From Streptomyces xiaopingdaonensis (GTDB lineage: Bacteria; Actinomycetota; Actinomycetes; Streptomycetales; Streptomycetaceae), in the NCBI RefSeq assembly GCF_000262345.1, contig NZ_AJTQ01000183.1, positions 1 through 35,640 of the forward strand: 35,640 nt of DNA, written 5' to 3'. This document shows positions 1 through 8,255 of this stretch, in pieces; position 1 is the first letter of the stretch; each line of letters begins with the position of its first letter. The notes beneath the pieces were generated by a model that ran no database searches, was not told the DNA's origin, and saw nothing but the letters and a program-made list of their open reading frames with translations. A program made the translations under genes and the position numbers.

Positions 1-203
1 GCTGGCCGGAGGCCGGGTTCCGTGCTCGCGCACCGCCCGGCACGCCGGGTGGGCGCACGGGAGCGCGTGCGCGTGTGTATCAGCCGTCACGCTGATCGCG
101 TAGGCTGGTCGGGCACGTTTTCAGATCTCCATGGCAAACGTTTCCGCGGGCCTGCTGCGAGGTTTCGCGGCCCGCGTCGGGAGTGCCGAGGGAAGGGTCT
201 CTG

Positions 204-3116
204 ATGGAGTTCCGTGTTCTCGGCCCGCTGGAGGTCCGGGACCAGCGGGGCGAGCAACTGCCGGTGAGTGCGCCGATGTTGAGGGCGCTGCTGGCGACAC
301 TGGTACTGCGCACCGGACACGTGGTGACGGTGGAGGACCTGGCGCACCAGCTCTGGGGCGAGGAACCGCCGGCCTCCATCAGAACGGCGATCCGCAACTA
401 CGTGATGCGGCTGCGCAAGGCGCTCCGCGAGGACCGCATCAACACCAGCGCGGGCGGCTACCAGCTCCTCGCCGCGCGTGAGGAAACGGACCTCGGCCAG
501 TTCCAGGCGCTCCACTCGCACTCGCGCGAGCTGACTTCCACCGATCCGGCCGCCGCGGCCGAACTCCTCGACGAGGCACTGTCGTTGTGGCGCGGCAAGC
601 CGCTCACCGGCATCGGGGACTGCCCGCTCCGCACCGTCCACCAGCCGCGGCTGGAGGAACTGCGCCTCACGACCGCGGAGGAGCGGTTCGACCTCCGTCT
701 CGCGCTGGGCGAGCACGAGGTGCTCGTCGAGGAGCTTCTCGCCGCCGTCAGGGAGCACCCGCTGCGCGAACGGCTCACCCGCCAGTTGATGCTCGCGCTG
801 CACCGCAGCGGCAGGAGCGCCGAGGCACTCGGCGTCCTCCGGGAGGCGCGCCGCGCGCTCGTCGACGAACTGGCCATCGAACCAGGCCCGGATCTGCGGG
901 AGTTGGAGCGGGCGATCCTTCGCGGGGACGCCGCGCTGGAGGCGCCGCGCCGGACCCGTACGGAGACTGTCGCCCCTGCCGCGGAGGGTGTGCAGCAGCT
1001 CGTTCAGGAACCGGGACCCGAGCCCCGCGAACCGGCGGAGAGCACGGTCCTGCCCACCGAGTTCCCCGCCGCACCCGCGACGTTCGTCGCGCGCGGAGTG
1101 GAGATCGCCAAGCTCCGCGAGTGGCTCACGGGCGCTGTGGCCGCACCCGCCGTGTGCCTCATCGACGGTGCGGGGGGCGTCGGGAAGTCCACGCTCGCGC
1201 TGCGCTCCGCGCACGAGTCGGCCGACCGCTTCCCCGACGGCATGGTCCACGTCGACCTGCGCGGAGCCGACCCGCAGAGCCCGCCGCTCGGCACCGACGA
1301 CGCGGTGCGCCAACTGCTGCGCGCCCTGGGCGAGCCGCCCGACTCGGTGCCGCCCGATTCGACGGCCGCCCTCGAGCACTACCAACGACTCGTGCGGCAG
1401 CGGCAGTTGCTCGTCCTCCTCGACAACGCGCACAGTTCGGAGCAGGTGCGGCCACTGCTGCCGAGCCGCGCCGGCTCCGCCTGCCTCGTCACCTCGCGCA
1501 CCGTGCTGACGGGCCTGCCGGGCGCCCGGCATCTGCACCTGGACACGCTGCAACCGGCCGACGCGGTGGCGCTGGTGCGGACGGTGTCCGGCACCGCCGA
1601 TCCGGCCGGCGAGGCGCAGTGGCACGAACTCGTCGAGCTGTGCGGGCGGTTGCCGCTCGCACTGCACGTGATCGCGGTGCGCATGGCGTCGAGGCCGCGC
1701 TGGTCGGTGGCCGATTGGACGGAGACACTGCGCGACGAGCGCCGCCGCCTCACCGAACTCGTCGTCGCCGACCGCGACGTCCGCGCGAGCCTCCTCGTCA
1801 GCATCGAGCAGCTCCGCGACAGCGGTGACCCCCTCGATCGCGGCGCCGCCGAACTCTTCCCACTGCTCGGCGCGGCCGCCATCGGCCGGCACACGGCGCA
1901 GACGGCGGCAGCGCTGACCGGCGCCGAAGGGCCCGCAGTGAAGGGCGCGTTGGAGCGGCTCACCGACGCGCAACTCGCCGAGAGCCCGCGGCCGGGCCAG
2001 TACGCCCTCCACGACCTGGTGCGCGCCACCGCCGCGGGCGAGGCGGAGTCACTGCCGCGCGCACGCGTCGGCGAGGCCCTCACCGGGCTCGCGCGTTGGT
2101 ACCTGGGCACCCTGCACCGCGTCAACGAACCTTTCGCCGGCAACGAGACGAACACGGAGCTCAGCCGCGAGGCTCTCGAGCACTACACAACGGGCCGCTC
2201 ATTCACGGCCGTTGACGAAGCGGTGGCCTGGGCCGACGCCGCCTGCGACGACGTGGTCCGTTTCGCCGCCCAACTCGCCGACTCTTCCGCGCCCGGCCCC
2301 GAGGAGGCGCCGCTCCGCGGCCGAACGTTGGACGACTTCGCGCTCCAGGCGCTCACCGCGCTGGACACCTTCTTCGCCCGGCAGGCCCGCTGGCGCGCAC
2401 AGAGCAACCTGGCCGAGACGGCGCTGCGGGTCGCGGAGCGGCGCGGGGACCGCTACGGACAGGCCGAGGCGCTCTCCCGGCTCGGGAAGGTGACGGGCCA
2501 GCGGGGCGAACCGGTCGCCGCCACACCGCTGTTGGAGCGCAGCATCGCGCTCTTCTCGGAGCTGGGGATGGGGCGGCAGATGGCGGTCGCCAGAAGCAAC
2601 CTCGTGCCCTGCCTCGCGACACAGGGGCTGCTGCGTGAGGCCATCGAGGTCGGTGAGTCCGCGTTGCGGACCGTCGAGGTGCACGGCCCCGGGCCGCTCG
2701 TCATGTCGATCCGCAACAACCTGGGCAGGTGCCACCTCCACCTCGGCGACCACGAGCAGGCGTACGAGCTGCTGCTGCACAACTACCGCGGCACCACCTC
2801 GCCCGCGTACCGCGCCAACACCGCCCACTCGCTCGGCGAATACCACATGTTCCGGGAGGAGTTCGCCGAGGCCGCCGAGTGGGCGAGGACGTCCCTCTCC
2901 GAGGGCGAGCACTTGGACCCGCTCTCCAGGGCGGAGGCGTACGCGCTGCTGGCGGCCGCCCTGCGCGGCATGGGCCGCGCCGAGGAAGCGGGTGCGGCGG
3001 ACGCCGACGCGAGGGAGCTGCTCGACCGCCTCAACGCGCGGGAGGCGGCGCAGCTCCGTCTGAAGCTGGGTCGGGGCGAGGTCCCGTCGGAATCGGAGCC
3101 CGCCGGGCACGGGTGA
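204..3116 (+). CDS. AfsR/SARP-family transcriptional regulator (BTAD, NB-ARC, TPR)
   Basis: Large SARP-type regulator of 970 aa. Such proteins bind direct heptameric repeats near the -35 region of secondary-metabolism or developmental promoters. The N-terminus (residues about 1-85, starting MEFRVLGPLEV) is the winged-helix DNA-binding domain, followed by the bacterial transcriptional activation domain to about residue 245. An NB-ARC-type ATPase follows, with Walker A GAGGVGKST near residue 322 and a Walker B-like LLVLLDNA near residue 405. The last third is helical with TPR-like repeats. The ATG at 204 is chosen over the in-frame GTG at 183 because it has a GGAAGGG ribosome site and begins exactly at the conserved family N-terminus. 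It stands alone with no biosynthetic cluster beside it, so its target is unknown. Family assignment is secure; a pathway-specific role is inference. Confidence 0.95.
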   Translation: MEFRVLGPLEVRDQRGEQLPVSAPMLRALLATLVLRTGHVVTVEDLAHQLWGEEPPASIRTAIRNYVMRLRKALREDRINTSAGGYQLLAAREETDLGQFQALHSHSRELTSTDPAAAAELLDEALSLWRGKPLTGIGDCPLRTVHQPRLEELRLTTAEERFDLRLALGEHEVLVEELLAAVREHPLRERLTRQLMLALHRSGRSAEALGVLREARRALVDELAIEPGPDLRELERAILRGDAALEAPRRTRTETVAPAAEGVQQLVQEPGPEPREPAESTVLPTEFPAAPATFVARGVEIAKLREWLTGAVAAPAVCLIDGAGGVGKSTLALRSAHESADRFPDGMVHVDLRGADPQSPPLGTDDAVRQLLRALGEPPDSVPPDSTAALEHYQRLVRQRQLLVLLDNAHSSEQVRPLLPSRAGSACLVTSRTVLTGLPGARHLHLDTLQPADAVALVRTVSGTADPAGEAQWHELVELCGRLPLALHVIAVRMASRPRWSVADWTETLRDERRRLTELVVADRDVRASLLVSIEQLRDSGDPLDRGAAELFPLLGAAAIGRHTAQTAAALTGAEGPAVKGALERLTDAQLAESPRPGQYALHDLVRATAAGEAESLPRARVGEALTGLARWYLGTLHRVNEPFAGNETNTELSREALEHYTTGRSFTAVDEAVAWADAACDDVVRFAAQLADSSAPGPEEAPLRGRTLDDFALQALTALDTFFARQARWRAQSNLAETALRVAERRGDRYGQAEALSRLGKVTGQRGEPVAATPLLERSIALFSELGMGRQMAVARSNLVPCLATQGLLREAIEVGESALRTVEVHGPGPLVMSIRNNLGRCHLHLGDHEQAYELLLHNYRGTTSPAYRANTAHSLGEYHMFREEFAEAAEWARTSLSEGEHLDPLSRAEAYALLAAALRGMGRAEEAGAADADARELLDRLNAREAAQLRLKLGRGEVPSESEPAGHG

Positions 3117-3331
3117 GCGGCCGCGGGTGCGGGTGCCTTGATGCGGGGCGCAGTTGCCCGCGCATGGCGTAGTGTCCGCCCGACGGCGGGAAGCCGCTGC
3201 GGACCGAGGCCCGTGGAGAGCGCAGAGACGCGGGTGGGTGAGAGCACCGCAGGCTGACACCGTTCGCATCCCGCCGCCGGGCCGGTGCGCGCTGACGCAC
3301 CGGCCGGAACGGTCTCTCGAAAGGCCCGCCC

Positions 3332-4126
3332 ATGCACTCCGCCCCACCGCTCCCGCCGTACGACACCACCGTGCGGGCACTGCGCGCCGCAGGGTGCGTC
3401 TTCGCCGAGGACGAGGCCCGCCTCCTCCATGCGGCGGCCGACTCGGCCGCACACCTCGACCGCCTCGTCACCGACCGCGCAGCCGGGTTTCCGCTCGAAC
3501 ACCTCCTCGGCTGGGCGGAGTTCAGCGGGCTGCGCGTCACCGTACGGGCGGGCGTCTTCGTGCCGCGTCGCCGTACGGAGTTCCTCGTCGAGCGCGCCGT
3601 CGAAGCCGCCCCGGAAGCCGCGTGCGTGGTCGACCTCTGCTGCGGAACGGGCGCGCTCGGCGCCGCGCTCGCACGGCTCCGCCCCGCGGTGCAGCTCCAC
3701 GCCGCGGACGTCGACGCGGAGGCCGTCGCCTGCGCCCGCGTCAACACGGCCCCGTTCGGCGGCGTCGTCCACGGCGGCGACCTCTTCGACGCGCTCCCGG
3801 CCGGTCTGCGCGGCCGGATCGACGTGCTCCTCTGCAACGTCCCGTACGTACCCACGGGCGAGTTGGCGCTGCTGCCGGGAGAGGCGCGGCTCCACGAGGA
3901 CCGGCGCGCCCTCGACGGCGGCCGTGACGGACTCGACGTGCTCCGTCGGGTCGTCGCCGAGGCACCGCAGTGGCTCGCCCCCGGCGGAAAGCTCTTCTCC
4001 GAGGCCGTCGAGCGCCAGATCCCCGCGGCGACGGCGGCGGCACGGACCGCCGGGCTTCTCCCCGAGGTCGCGCACGACGAGCAGCGGGAGGCTTCGGTAC
4101 TGATCGCCGCGAGGGACGCGGGATGA
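3332..4126 (+). CDS. PrmC/HemK-related putative protein N5-glutamine methyltransferase
   Basis: SAM-dependent methyltransferase of 264 aa. Motif I, VVDLCCGTGALGAALA, lies near residue 101 and an acidic motif II (HAADVDAEAV) follows. The catalytic tetrapeptide appears as NVPY (in LLCNVPYVPTGE), where true PrmC/HemK enzymes have NPPY. The N-terminal helical segment with the AGFPLEHLLGWAEF stretch matches the PrmC substrate-binding region. The protein resembles the PrmC-related subfamily of actinobacteria, so it is probably not the housekeeping release-factor methylase. It lies 215 bp after the SARP gene and converges with the AadA-like gene, with a hairpin between them. Substrate unknown. Confidence 0.88.
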   Translation: MHSAPPLPPYDTTVRALRAAGCVFAEDEARLLHAAADSAAHLDRLVTDRAAGFPLEHLLGWAEFSGLRVTVRAGVFVPRRRTEFLVERAVEAAPEAACVVDLCCGTGALGAALARLRPAVQLHAADVDAEAVACARVNTAPFGGVVHGGDLFDALPAGLRGRIDVLLCNVPYVPTGELALLPGEARLHEDRRALDGGRDGLDVLRRVVAEAPQWLAPGGKLFSEAVERQIPAATAAARTAGLLPEVAHDEQREASVLIAARDAG

Positions 4127-4201
4127 GCCGTCCGCGGGGGCTGCCCCCTCGCCGTTCAACTCTGTTGGCGGACGGGCGCGTTGGGCGGCTTGTTTCGTCC
4201 G

Positions 4202-4220
4202 CCGGCGGTGTTTCCGCCGG
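4202..4220. terminator. Hairpin between convergent genes (bidirectional terminator candidate)
   Basis: Perfect 7-bp inverted repeat CCGGCGG / CCGCCGG around a TGTTT loop. It lies in the 114-bp gap between the 3' ends of the methyltransferase (+) and the AadA-like gene (-). There is no strong T-run, as is usual in Streptomyces. Confidence 0.5.
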
Positions 4221-4240
4221 GGGTCGCCCGGGGCGCCCGC

Positions 4241-5008
4241 TCAGTCGCCCTCCGCGAGACGGGCGATCTCCGCGGCCATGTGCGTGACGTAGGCGTCGAG
4301 TTCGGCACTCGGCCACGCGGCGGGCTCCCCGGCTTCGCCCTCGTAGACGGCGAGCGCCTGCGCGAGGATCGGGCGGTACTGCTGCGGGAGCCTGCCGAGC
4401 GTGCAGGAAGCGCCCTCCGCCTTCGAGTGGAAGCGGTCGGTGCTGAGCGTCGCGTGGATGCGGGCAAGCGTGAGGACGACGTTGCGGGTGTCCTCCTCCG
4501 CCTCGGCACGCAGCGGCTCAACGGCCGCCGAGCCGGCGCGGCGCACGTCCCGCCACGGCACCGCATCGAGGAGGCGCCGCGGCGGCGGACCGGCAAGCGG
4601 GGTGTCGGCTGCCAGGGTCATGGCGAGGAGCACCGCCAGATCCTCGTCGTTCCCCGGCTGCGGCACCTCACCGCGCTCGTAGCTCTCCCTGCACCACTCG
4701 CCGTACTGGAAGTCGCAGCGCGGCGGGTACCGCCACGGCCGCACGTCCGACTCCACGACGACCGTCAACTCCACGGGGCGCAACCCTTGTTGCCCGTCGG
4801 GCGGCCCCGAGACCCCGCCCAGCAGCCCGTCGACGAGCGCGCGCCGCTCCTCCGTGCCAAGAGAGCGGCCGGCGACGACGAGCACGTCGAGGTCGCTGTA
4901 CGGGCACAGCCCGCCGCGGAGCACGGCCGAACCGTACTGGTAGGCACCGCGCACGTTCGGCCCGAGCACGCGCTCCACCAGGTGCACGACGTCGGAGAGT
5001 TGGGTCAT
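4241..5008 (-). CDS. AadA-like aminoglycoside nucleotidyltransferase
   Basis: 255-aa protein that follows the plan of ANT(3'')/AadA adenylyltransferases, which transfer AMP to streptomycin and spectinomycin. The nucleotidyltransferase signature is YGSAVLRGGLCPYSDLDVLV (GS followed by SDxD, residues about 25-44). The catalytic Glu sits in VELTVVV, and the aminoglycoside-contacting FQYGEW and the helical C-terminal domain (RNVVLTLARI, LPQQYRP) are also present. The start at 5008 (MTQLSDVV) aligns with the AadA N-terminus; an upstream in-frame extension is rejected because it is low-complexity Arg/Pro. Streptomyces often carry such chromosomal genes, so drug resistance is plausible but not shown by sequence. 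The gap to the next gene upstream is 189 bp. Confidence 0.88.
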   Translation of the reverse strand: MTQLSDVVHLVERVLGPNVRGAYQYGSAVLRGGLCPYSDLDVLVVAGRSLGTEERRALVDGLLGGVSGPPDGQQGLRPVELTVVVESDVRPWRYPPRCDFQYGEWCRESYERGEVPQPGNDEDLAVLLAMTLAADTPLAGPPPRRLLDAVPWRDVRRAGSAAVEPLRAEAEEDTRNVVLTLARIHATLSTDRFHSKAEGASCTLGRLPQQYRPILAQALAVYEGEAGEPAAWPSAELDAYVTHMAAEIARLAEGD

Positions 5009-5197
5009 GGGGGCCTCTGCGGGACGGAAGCGGCGGGAACGCAGACGGTAGGCGCCGGTCCGGGCGCGAGCAACGGCATTTCGAGGGCGGCCCGGCGGAG
5101 GACGCCGGTACGTGGTCTTCCGTACGCTTCGAGCCCGGAGGGAATCGAGCCTTCGAGCGAGGCCCGGCATGCACACGTCTCCCCCGGGCCGGACCGC

Positions 5198-5863
5198 TTA
5201 CGAGATGAGGCGGCTGGTGAAGCCGTCGCGGACGAGGGACGCGTACGCGGCATGCACGTTCTCCGGGACCTCCTGCTCGGTGGCGAATCCGAGCTTCGGG
5301 TACTCGATGACCCGCTGGAGGTCGCCGACGAGCATGTCCAGGACGAGCCTCTCGTCGCCGATGGAATTCACGTAGTCGTCCAACCCCCATGGCTCCGAGG
5401 CGCAGACGACATCGACGTCAGGCCACAGCTTGCGGGCGGTCGCGAACGCACGCCGTTCCATATAGGGCTTGGAGACGAGCAGCACCGAAGCCGGGTGCAT
5501 ACCGGCCGCGGCGAGGAGCTTCCGCGAGAACGTGATGTTCTGACCGGTGTTGCCCGCGTTCGGCTCCAGCAGGATCGCCTCGGCAGGAACGCCGAGATCG
5601 ATGGCGTGCTCCCGGTAGTGGACGGCCTCGCCACGCGGGAAAACCTCAGCGGTAGTGGGGCTGTTGCCGCCGGTGCACACCAGGGTCTTGAAGAAGCCCT
5701 CCCGGTACAGGTCGGCCGAACGAGCAGCGACGCCGAGGTCGTGGCTGCCCAGCCCGATCGCCGCGTCAACAGGGCGCAACTCGTGATGCATCCGGTGGTA
5801 GTCCCAGATCAACTCAGCCCAGCGCCACTGCTGTTCTGTGATGGCCTGCTGGTTGTCGCTCAC
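5198..5863 (-). CDS. YdcF/ElyC-SanA family (DUF218) protein
   Basis: 221-aa protein of the DUF218/YdcF family, starting at a GTG (VSDNQQAITEQQW) with GGAGA just upstream. Family hallmarks are a GLGSHD segment after the first strand, CTGGNSP, the EPNAGNTGQNITFS loop, and LLVSKPYMERRA. E. coli YdcF binds SAM and SanA/ElyC relatives affect the envelope, but the reaction of the soluble members is not established. No membrane segment or signal peptide is visible, so it is likely cytosolic. It is the last gene of a minus-strand series behind the two DUF397 genes, with a 67-bp gap. Co-transcription is possible but not shown. Confidence 0.85.
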   Translation of the reverse strand: MSDNQQAITEQQWRWAELIWDYHRMHHELRPVDAAIGLGSHDLGVAARSADLYREGFFKTLVCTGGNSPTTAEVFPRGEAVHYREHAIDLGVPAEAILLEPNAGNTGQNITFSRKLLAAAGMHPASVLLVSKPYMERRAFATARKLWPDVDVVCASEPWGLDDYVNSIGDERLVLDMLVGDLQRVIEYPKLGFATEQEVPENVHAAYASLVRDGFTSRLIS

Positions 5864-5930
5864 ACGTCTCCAATCGCCCCTGCCTCGGACTATCGTGGCG
5901 ACAGTGGCAGGGGCTGTGCAGGACCACGCA

Positions 5931-6131
5931 CTACGCGCCGAACTGCCCATTACAGATACCGGACACGAAGCGCCTCCACGAAGCAGTCGTGAAAGCCAGC
6001 ACGGGACCTTCCACGATTTTGGAGTCCCGCACCGGTACGGCGCCCTCGGACGCCTGGCCGGGGGCCCACTCGATGCACTGGCCACCATTGCCGCTGTATG
6101 AGGACTTCAACCAAAGGAGGTGTTCGGTCAT
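5931..6131 (-). CDS. DUF397 protein, second copy downstream of the DUF5753 regulator
   Basis: 66-aa DUF397 protein. It shows the family pattern W-x-KSSYSGNGGQCIEWA, then VPVRDSK, and a final A-FTTASWRRFV stretch. The ATG at 6131 is chosen because it places the conserved W/KSSYS motif about 9 residues from the N-terminus, as in other members. DUF397 proteins usually accompany an XRE-DUF5753 regulator. The S. coelicolor pair Scr1/Scr2 has been described as toxin-antitoxin-like and able to raise antibiotic output. This copy follows the first DUF397 gene after 162 bp, so it may have its own promoter. Confidence 0.88.
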   Translation of the reverse strand: MTEHLLWLKSSYSGNGGQCIEWAPGQASEGAVPVRDSKIVEGPVLAFTTASWRRFVSGICNGQFGA

Positions 6132-6293
6132 CAAGAACTGCCCTTTCGGAACGACTCGATCATGGCCGTTGTGGTCGCCCTCCACACTCCAGCCGGGCGA
6201 ACACCTCACCACCGCCCCCAAGTTCTGCGCCGAGGTCGGGCCTCTTGTCGTCAACCACCGCGCTGTACCCGGCAGGCATCCTGCAACTGCGGG

Positions 6294-6497
6294 CTAACCG
6301 TCGAACCGCCCACGCCGAACCGCACCGACGAAGCTCGCGAACGCGCTCGGAGCGACAGCCAGCGAAAGGGACCGATCCTTGGTGTCCCGGACGGGAACCA
6401 CACCGCGCAGGGCGGCGAGGTTGGTGGCGACCTCTACGCAGTCGCCGCCGTTGTCGCTGTAGGAGGACGTGAACCAGCGGGGGGACTCGGTCGTCAC
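6294..6497 (-). CDS. DUF397 protein translationally coupled to the DUF5753 regulator
   Basis: 67-aa DUF397 protein (PRWFTSSYSDNGGDCVEVA, then VVPVRDTK, then PSAFASFV). It starts at GTG 6497, which overlaps the TGA stop of the upstream regulator by four bases (GTGA), a sign of translational coupling. It is the expected partner of the DUF5753 regulator. It differs clearly from the second copy downstream, so the two are old paralogues and not a recent duplication. Cytosolic; biochemical activity unknown. Confidence 0.9.
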   Translation of the reverse strand: MTTESPRWFTSSYSDNGGDCVEVATNLAALRGVVPVRDTKDRSLSLAVAPSAFASFVGAVRRGRFDG

Positions 6498-7333
6498 AGG
6501 GCACCCTTTCGCAACTGCTCGATCATGACCACGGACGCCGCCTGTGACAGCGCTTCGCCCTGTAGTTGATGGTAGGCCATCAGTATGGGCACCACGGAGG
6601 CGCTGTCCCGGTCCAGGTGTCCTTGGACCTGAGCCTCGGCGTAGCAGATAACGGACCGATCCGGCATCGTCAGAAGATTCACCGGAAGATTGAAAGTTCG
6701 GCGTTCACCGATCTCGTACGGTGCAATCTGCAGCAACGAGTTCGGCAGCTCTGCGAACTCCACCAGGTGAGCCAACTGAGCATCCATAACGGCGTCCCCG
6801 CCGACAGGACGCCGAATGCAGCTTTCGTCCATGGTCACGAACACCATGGGCGGCTTGGCCCTGAACACCGCTTCCTGCCGTTCCGCCTGGAAAGAGACGC
6901 GTTCATCGGCTTGGGCAGGCGTGATGGCACCCCGTCGCACAGCGCTGTCCGCCAGCACCCGCGCGTACTCCGGCGTCTGCAACAGCCCCGGGATGATCCC
7001 GATGTTGAAGAGCCGGATCTCCACCGCCCGCTCCTCGTACCCCACGTACTCCGGAAATCCCTCCAGCAACGAGCCGTGCCGCATCTCGCGCCACTCGCGC
7101 TCGAAGGACTCGTCCGTGTCGGCGACGTCCAGGACGCGATCCAGCTTGCGTGAAAAGGGAAGGGTTGGCGACTTGCGAACAGTTTCAACGGCCGAAATAT
7201 GCTGACTCGAATATGCCAGGCGCTCGGCCAGCTCTTCCTGCCGCCAGCCGCGCTTCTCCCGCAGTCTGCGCAGGCGGGCCCCGTACGCCGCTGCCGGGCC
7301 GCTCTCGGGGTTCAGTTCCTTGCGGTTGACCAT
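6494..7333 (-). CDS. XRE-family regulator with DUF5753 domain (Scr1-like)
   Basis: 279-aa regulator. The N-terminal helix-turn-helix (about residues 17-72: YGARLRRLREKRGWRQEELAERL, then SSQHISAVE) is XRE type. The C-terminal part (about residues 100-275) is a DUF5753 domain, with segments such as RLFNIGIIPGLLQTPEYARVL and the late LPFNLPVNLLTM-type strand. This is the WhiJ/Scr1-like class that pairs with DUF397 proteins and affects development and antibiotic production in streptomycetes. Base composition is visibly less GC-biased than its neighbours, with more A/T third positions. It is divergent from the DUF7848 operon across a 204-bp gap that contains a direct repeat. Confidence 0.93.
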   Translation of the reverse strand: MVNRKELNPESGPAAAYGARLRRLREKRGWRQEELAERLAYSSQHISAVETVRKSPTLPFSRKLDRVLDVADTDESFEREWREMRHGSLLEGFPEYVGYEERAVEIRLFNIGIIPGLLQTPEYARVLADSAVRRGAITPAQADERVSFQAERQEAVFRAKPPMVFVTMDESCIRRPVGGDAVMDAQLAHLVEFAELPNSLLQIAPYEIGERRTFNLPVNLLTMPDRSVICYAEAQVQGHLDRDSASVVPILMAYHQLQGEALSQAASVVMIEQLRKGAL

Positions 7334-7416
7334 CTCTCCCCCAACTCGCCCTTCGCTCCTGATTACTTGAAGGGCTGCTCACCGTAGGTCACGCTGAATG
7401 CCTCCGGTAGCGGATC

Positions 7417-7435
7417 GGCTACAGCGGGCTACAGC
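7417..7435. repeat. Tandem direct repeat GGCTACAGC x2, 10-bp period
   Basis: Two exact copies of GGCTACAGC at 7417-7425 and 7427-7435, one helical turn apart, in the divergent promoter region between the DUF5753 regulator and the DUF7848 operon. A TTGCAT hexamer starts at 7437, right beside it, and is followed 17 bp later by TACCGG, a weak promoter match facing the DUF7848 operon. An operator role is inferred. Confidence 0.4.
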
Positions 7436-7537
7436 CTTGCATGCCCGTACGACACCGACTACCGGGAAGTCCCCCACCTCCTGGCGTGCGACCAGTCGCA
7501 GCGTCAGCCCATACCTCCTCGTCCGGGGTGATCCCGC

Positions 7538-7777
7538 ATGTCCAGCACCGTCTACCGCCTGCGTGAGTACACCGTCGTCCGCGACCAAGAACCCGATGCG
7601 GAGCCGCACACGTACGCCCTCCAGTGCGCCGTCTGCGCCGAAGGCGGCCCACCGAGCGCCGACGCGCACAAGGCGCACGGCTGGATGCTCGCCCATCTCC
7701 GAGCGCGGCCCGGGCACTTGACGTACCGCGAGCACGTCACTCGCCCGTATCGGGCGATCCCCGGGAAGTGGCTGTGA
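7538..7777 (+). CDS. DUF7848-type small protein
   Basis: 79-aa protein. It matches a small Streptomyces family (DUF7848) that carries a Cys pair (LQCAVCAEGG), then a His-rich stretch (DAHKAHGWMLAHLRARPGHLTYRE) and a P-Y-R-A-I-P end. The CxxC plus several His residues could form a zinc site, but this is inference. Members are commonly found next to XRE-DUF5753/DUF397 loci. It opens a compact plus-strand operon: its stop overlaps the next start by four bases (GTGA). Function unknown. Confidence 0.8.
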   Translation: MSSTVYRLREYTVVRDQEPDAEPHTYALQCAVCAEGGPPSADAHKAHGWMLAHLRARPGHLTYREHVTRPYRAIPGKWL

Positions 7778-7902
7778 GCGGCGCCGTCCGCACTGCGCGT
7801 CGCCGCCTCGCAGCCTGGGCAGGCCCGCTCCTCCTCTTCTCGATCACCGTCGGCATCGGCTTCGTGCTGTGTGCCGCCTGGCTCACCCGGCCGGGAGCGT
7901 GA
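7774..7902 (+). CDS. Small single-span membrane protein
   Basis: 42-aa protein starting at GTG 7774, overlapping the preceding stop codon. An Arg-rich N-terminus (AVRTARRRLAAW) is followed by one hydrophobic span, GPLLLFSITVGIGFVLCAAW, and a short polar tail. The positive-inside rule suggests the N-terminus is cytosolic. GGGAAG upstream serves as ribosome site. No family is recognised. The tight coupling on both sides supports it as a real gene despite its size. Confidence 0.6.
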   Translation: MSGAVRTARRRLAAWAGPLLLFSITVGIGFVLCAAWLTRPGA

Positions 7903-7903
7903 C

Positions 7904-8020
7904 GTGCCCGAGAAGCCCGGACCCGAGCCCGAGCCGAAGGGCCGGCGGTGCCACCACGACGGGCCCCTGACGCCCGACGGCAAACACTGCGCACGCTGCA
8001 AGCGCCGGATCTACCTCTAG
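7904..8020 (+). CDS. 38-aa Cys/His mini-protein (possible zinc ribbon)
   Basis: 38-aa frame starting at GTG 7904, one base after the previous stop, with GGGAG six bases upstream. The sequence has a Pro/Glu/Lys-rich start, then RRCHHDG, about 13 residues, and HCARCKRRIYL at the end. One Cys with two His followed by CxxC is a plausible zinc-binding set. It is too short for most gene finders. Evidence for reality is its exact packing between two other small genes and the non-random placing of Cys and His. Function unknown. Confidence 0.55.
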   Translation: MPEKPGPEPEPKGRRCHHDGPLTPDGKHCARCKRRIYL

Positions 8021-8029
8021 GAACCCACC

Positions 8030-8251
8030 ATGATCCGCACCGGCTGGTACGAACTCCCAGGCGGACTGGGCCCGTTCGACCTCCACCGCGGTGACCGCGT
8101 CCTGCACGGCGGACGCTGGACCACCGTCACCGACCTCTATTCCCCCGGCAGTTCAGGCTGCGGCCGAGTCCTCCACCTCGCCGACGGACGCCTCTATCTC
8201 CTGCGACCCGGCGAGCGTCTGCCGGTCTACCGCCGCGCCACGCGCGGCTGA
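8030..8251 (+). CDS. Hypothetical small protein, last gene of the DUF7848 operon
   Basis: 73-aa protein (MIRTGWYELPGGLGPF) rich in Gly, Arg and Tyr, with a beta-rich look: DLHRGDRVLHGGRWTTVTDL, then CGRVLHLADGRLYLL. This pattern suggests a small barrel or SH3-like fold, as in AbiEi/KOW-type mini-proteins, but no family is recognised. It begins 9 bp after the zinc mini-protein, with AGGA as ribosome site. A strong hairpin follows directly after the stop, which closes the operon. Confidence 0.6.
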   Translation: MIRTGWYELPGGLGPFDLHRGDRVLHGGRWTTVTDLYSPGSSGCGRVLHLADGRLYLLRPGERLPVYRRATRG

Positions 8252-8255
8252 GACT

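Noticed and set aside
1..203. Possible small gene before the SARP regulator
   Set aside because: Short frames here have no ribosome site or recognisable content. The stretch is best seen as the upstream region of the regulator. A TAGGCT at 101-106 could be a -10 element but has no good -35.
6113..6122. Perfect ribosome-site sequence AAAGGAGGTG on the plus strand
   Set aside because: It lies antisense inside the second DUF397 gene, and no plausible coding frame follows it.
7398..7721. 107-aa plus-strand frame upstream of DUF7848
   Set aside because: It overlaps the DUF7848 gene in another frame, is rich in Ser/Thr/Pro without a domain, and lies over the promoter region.
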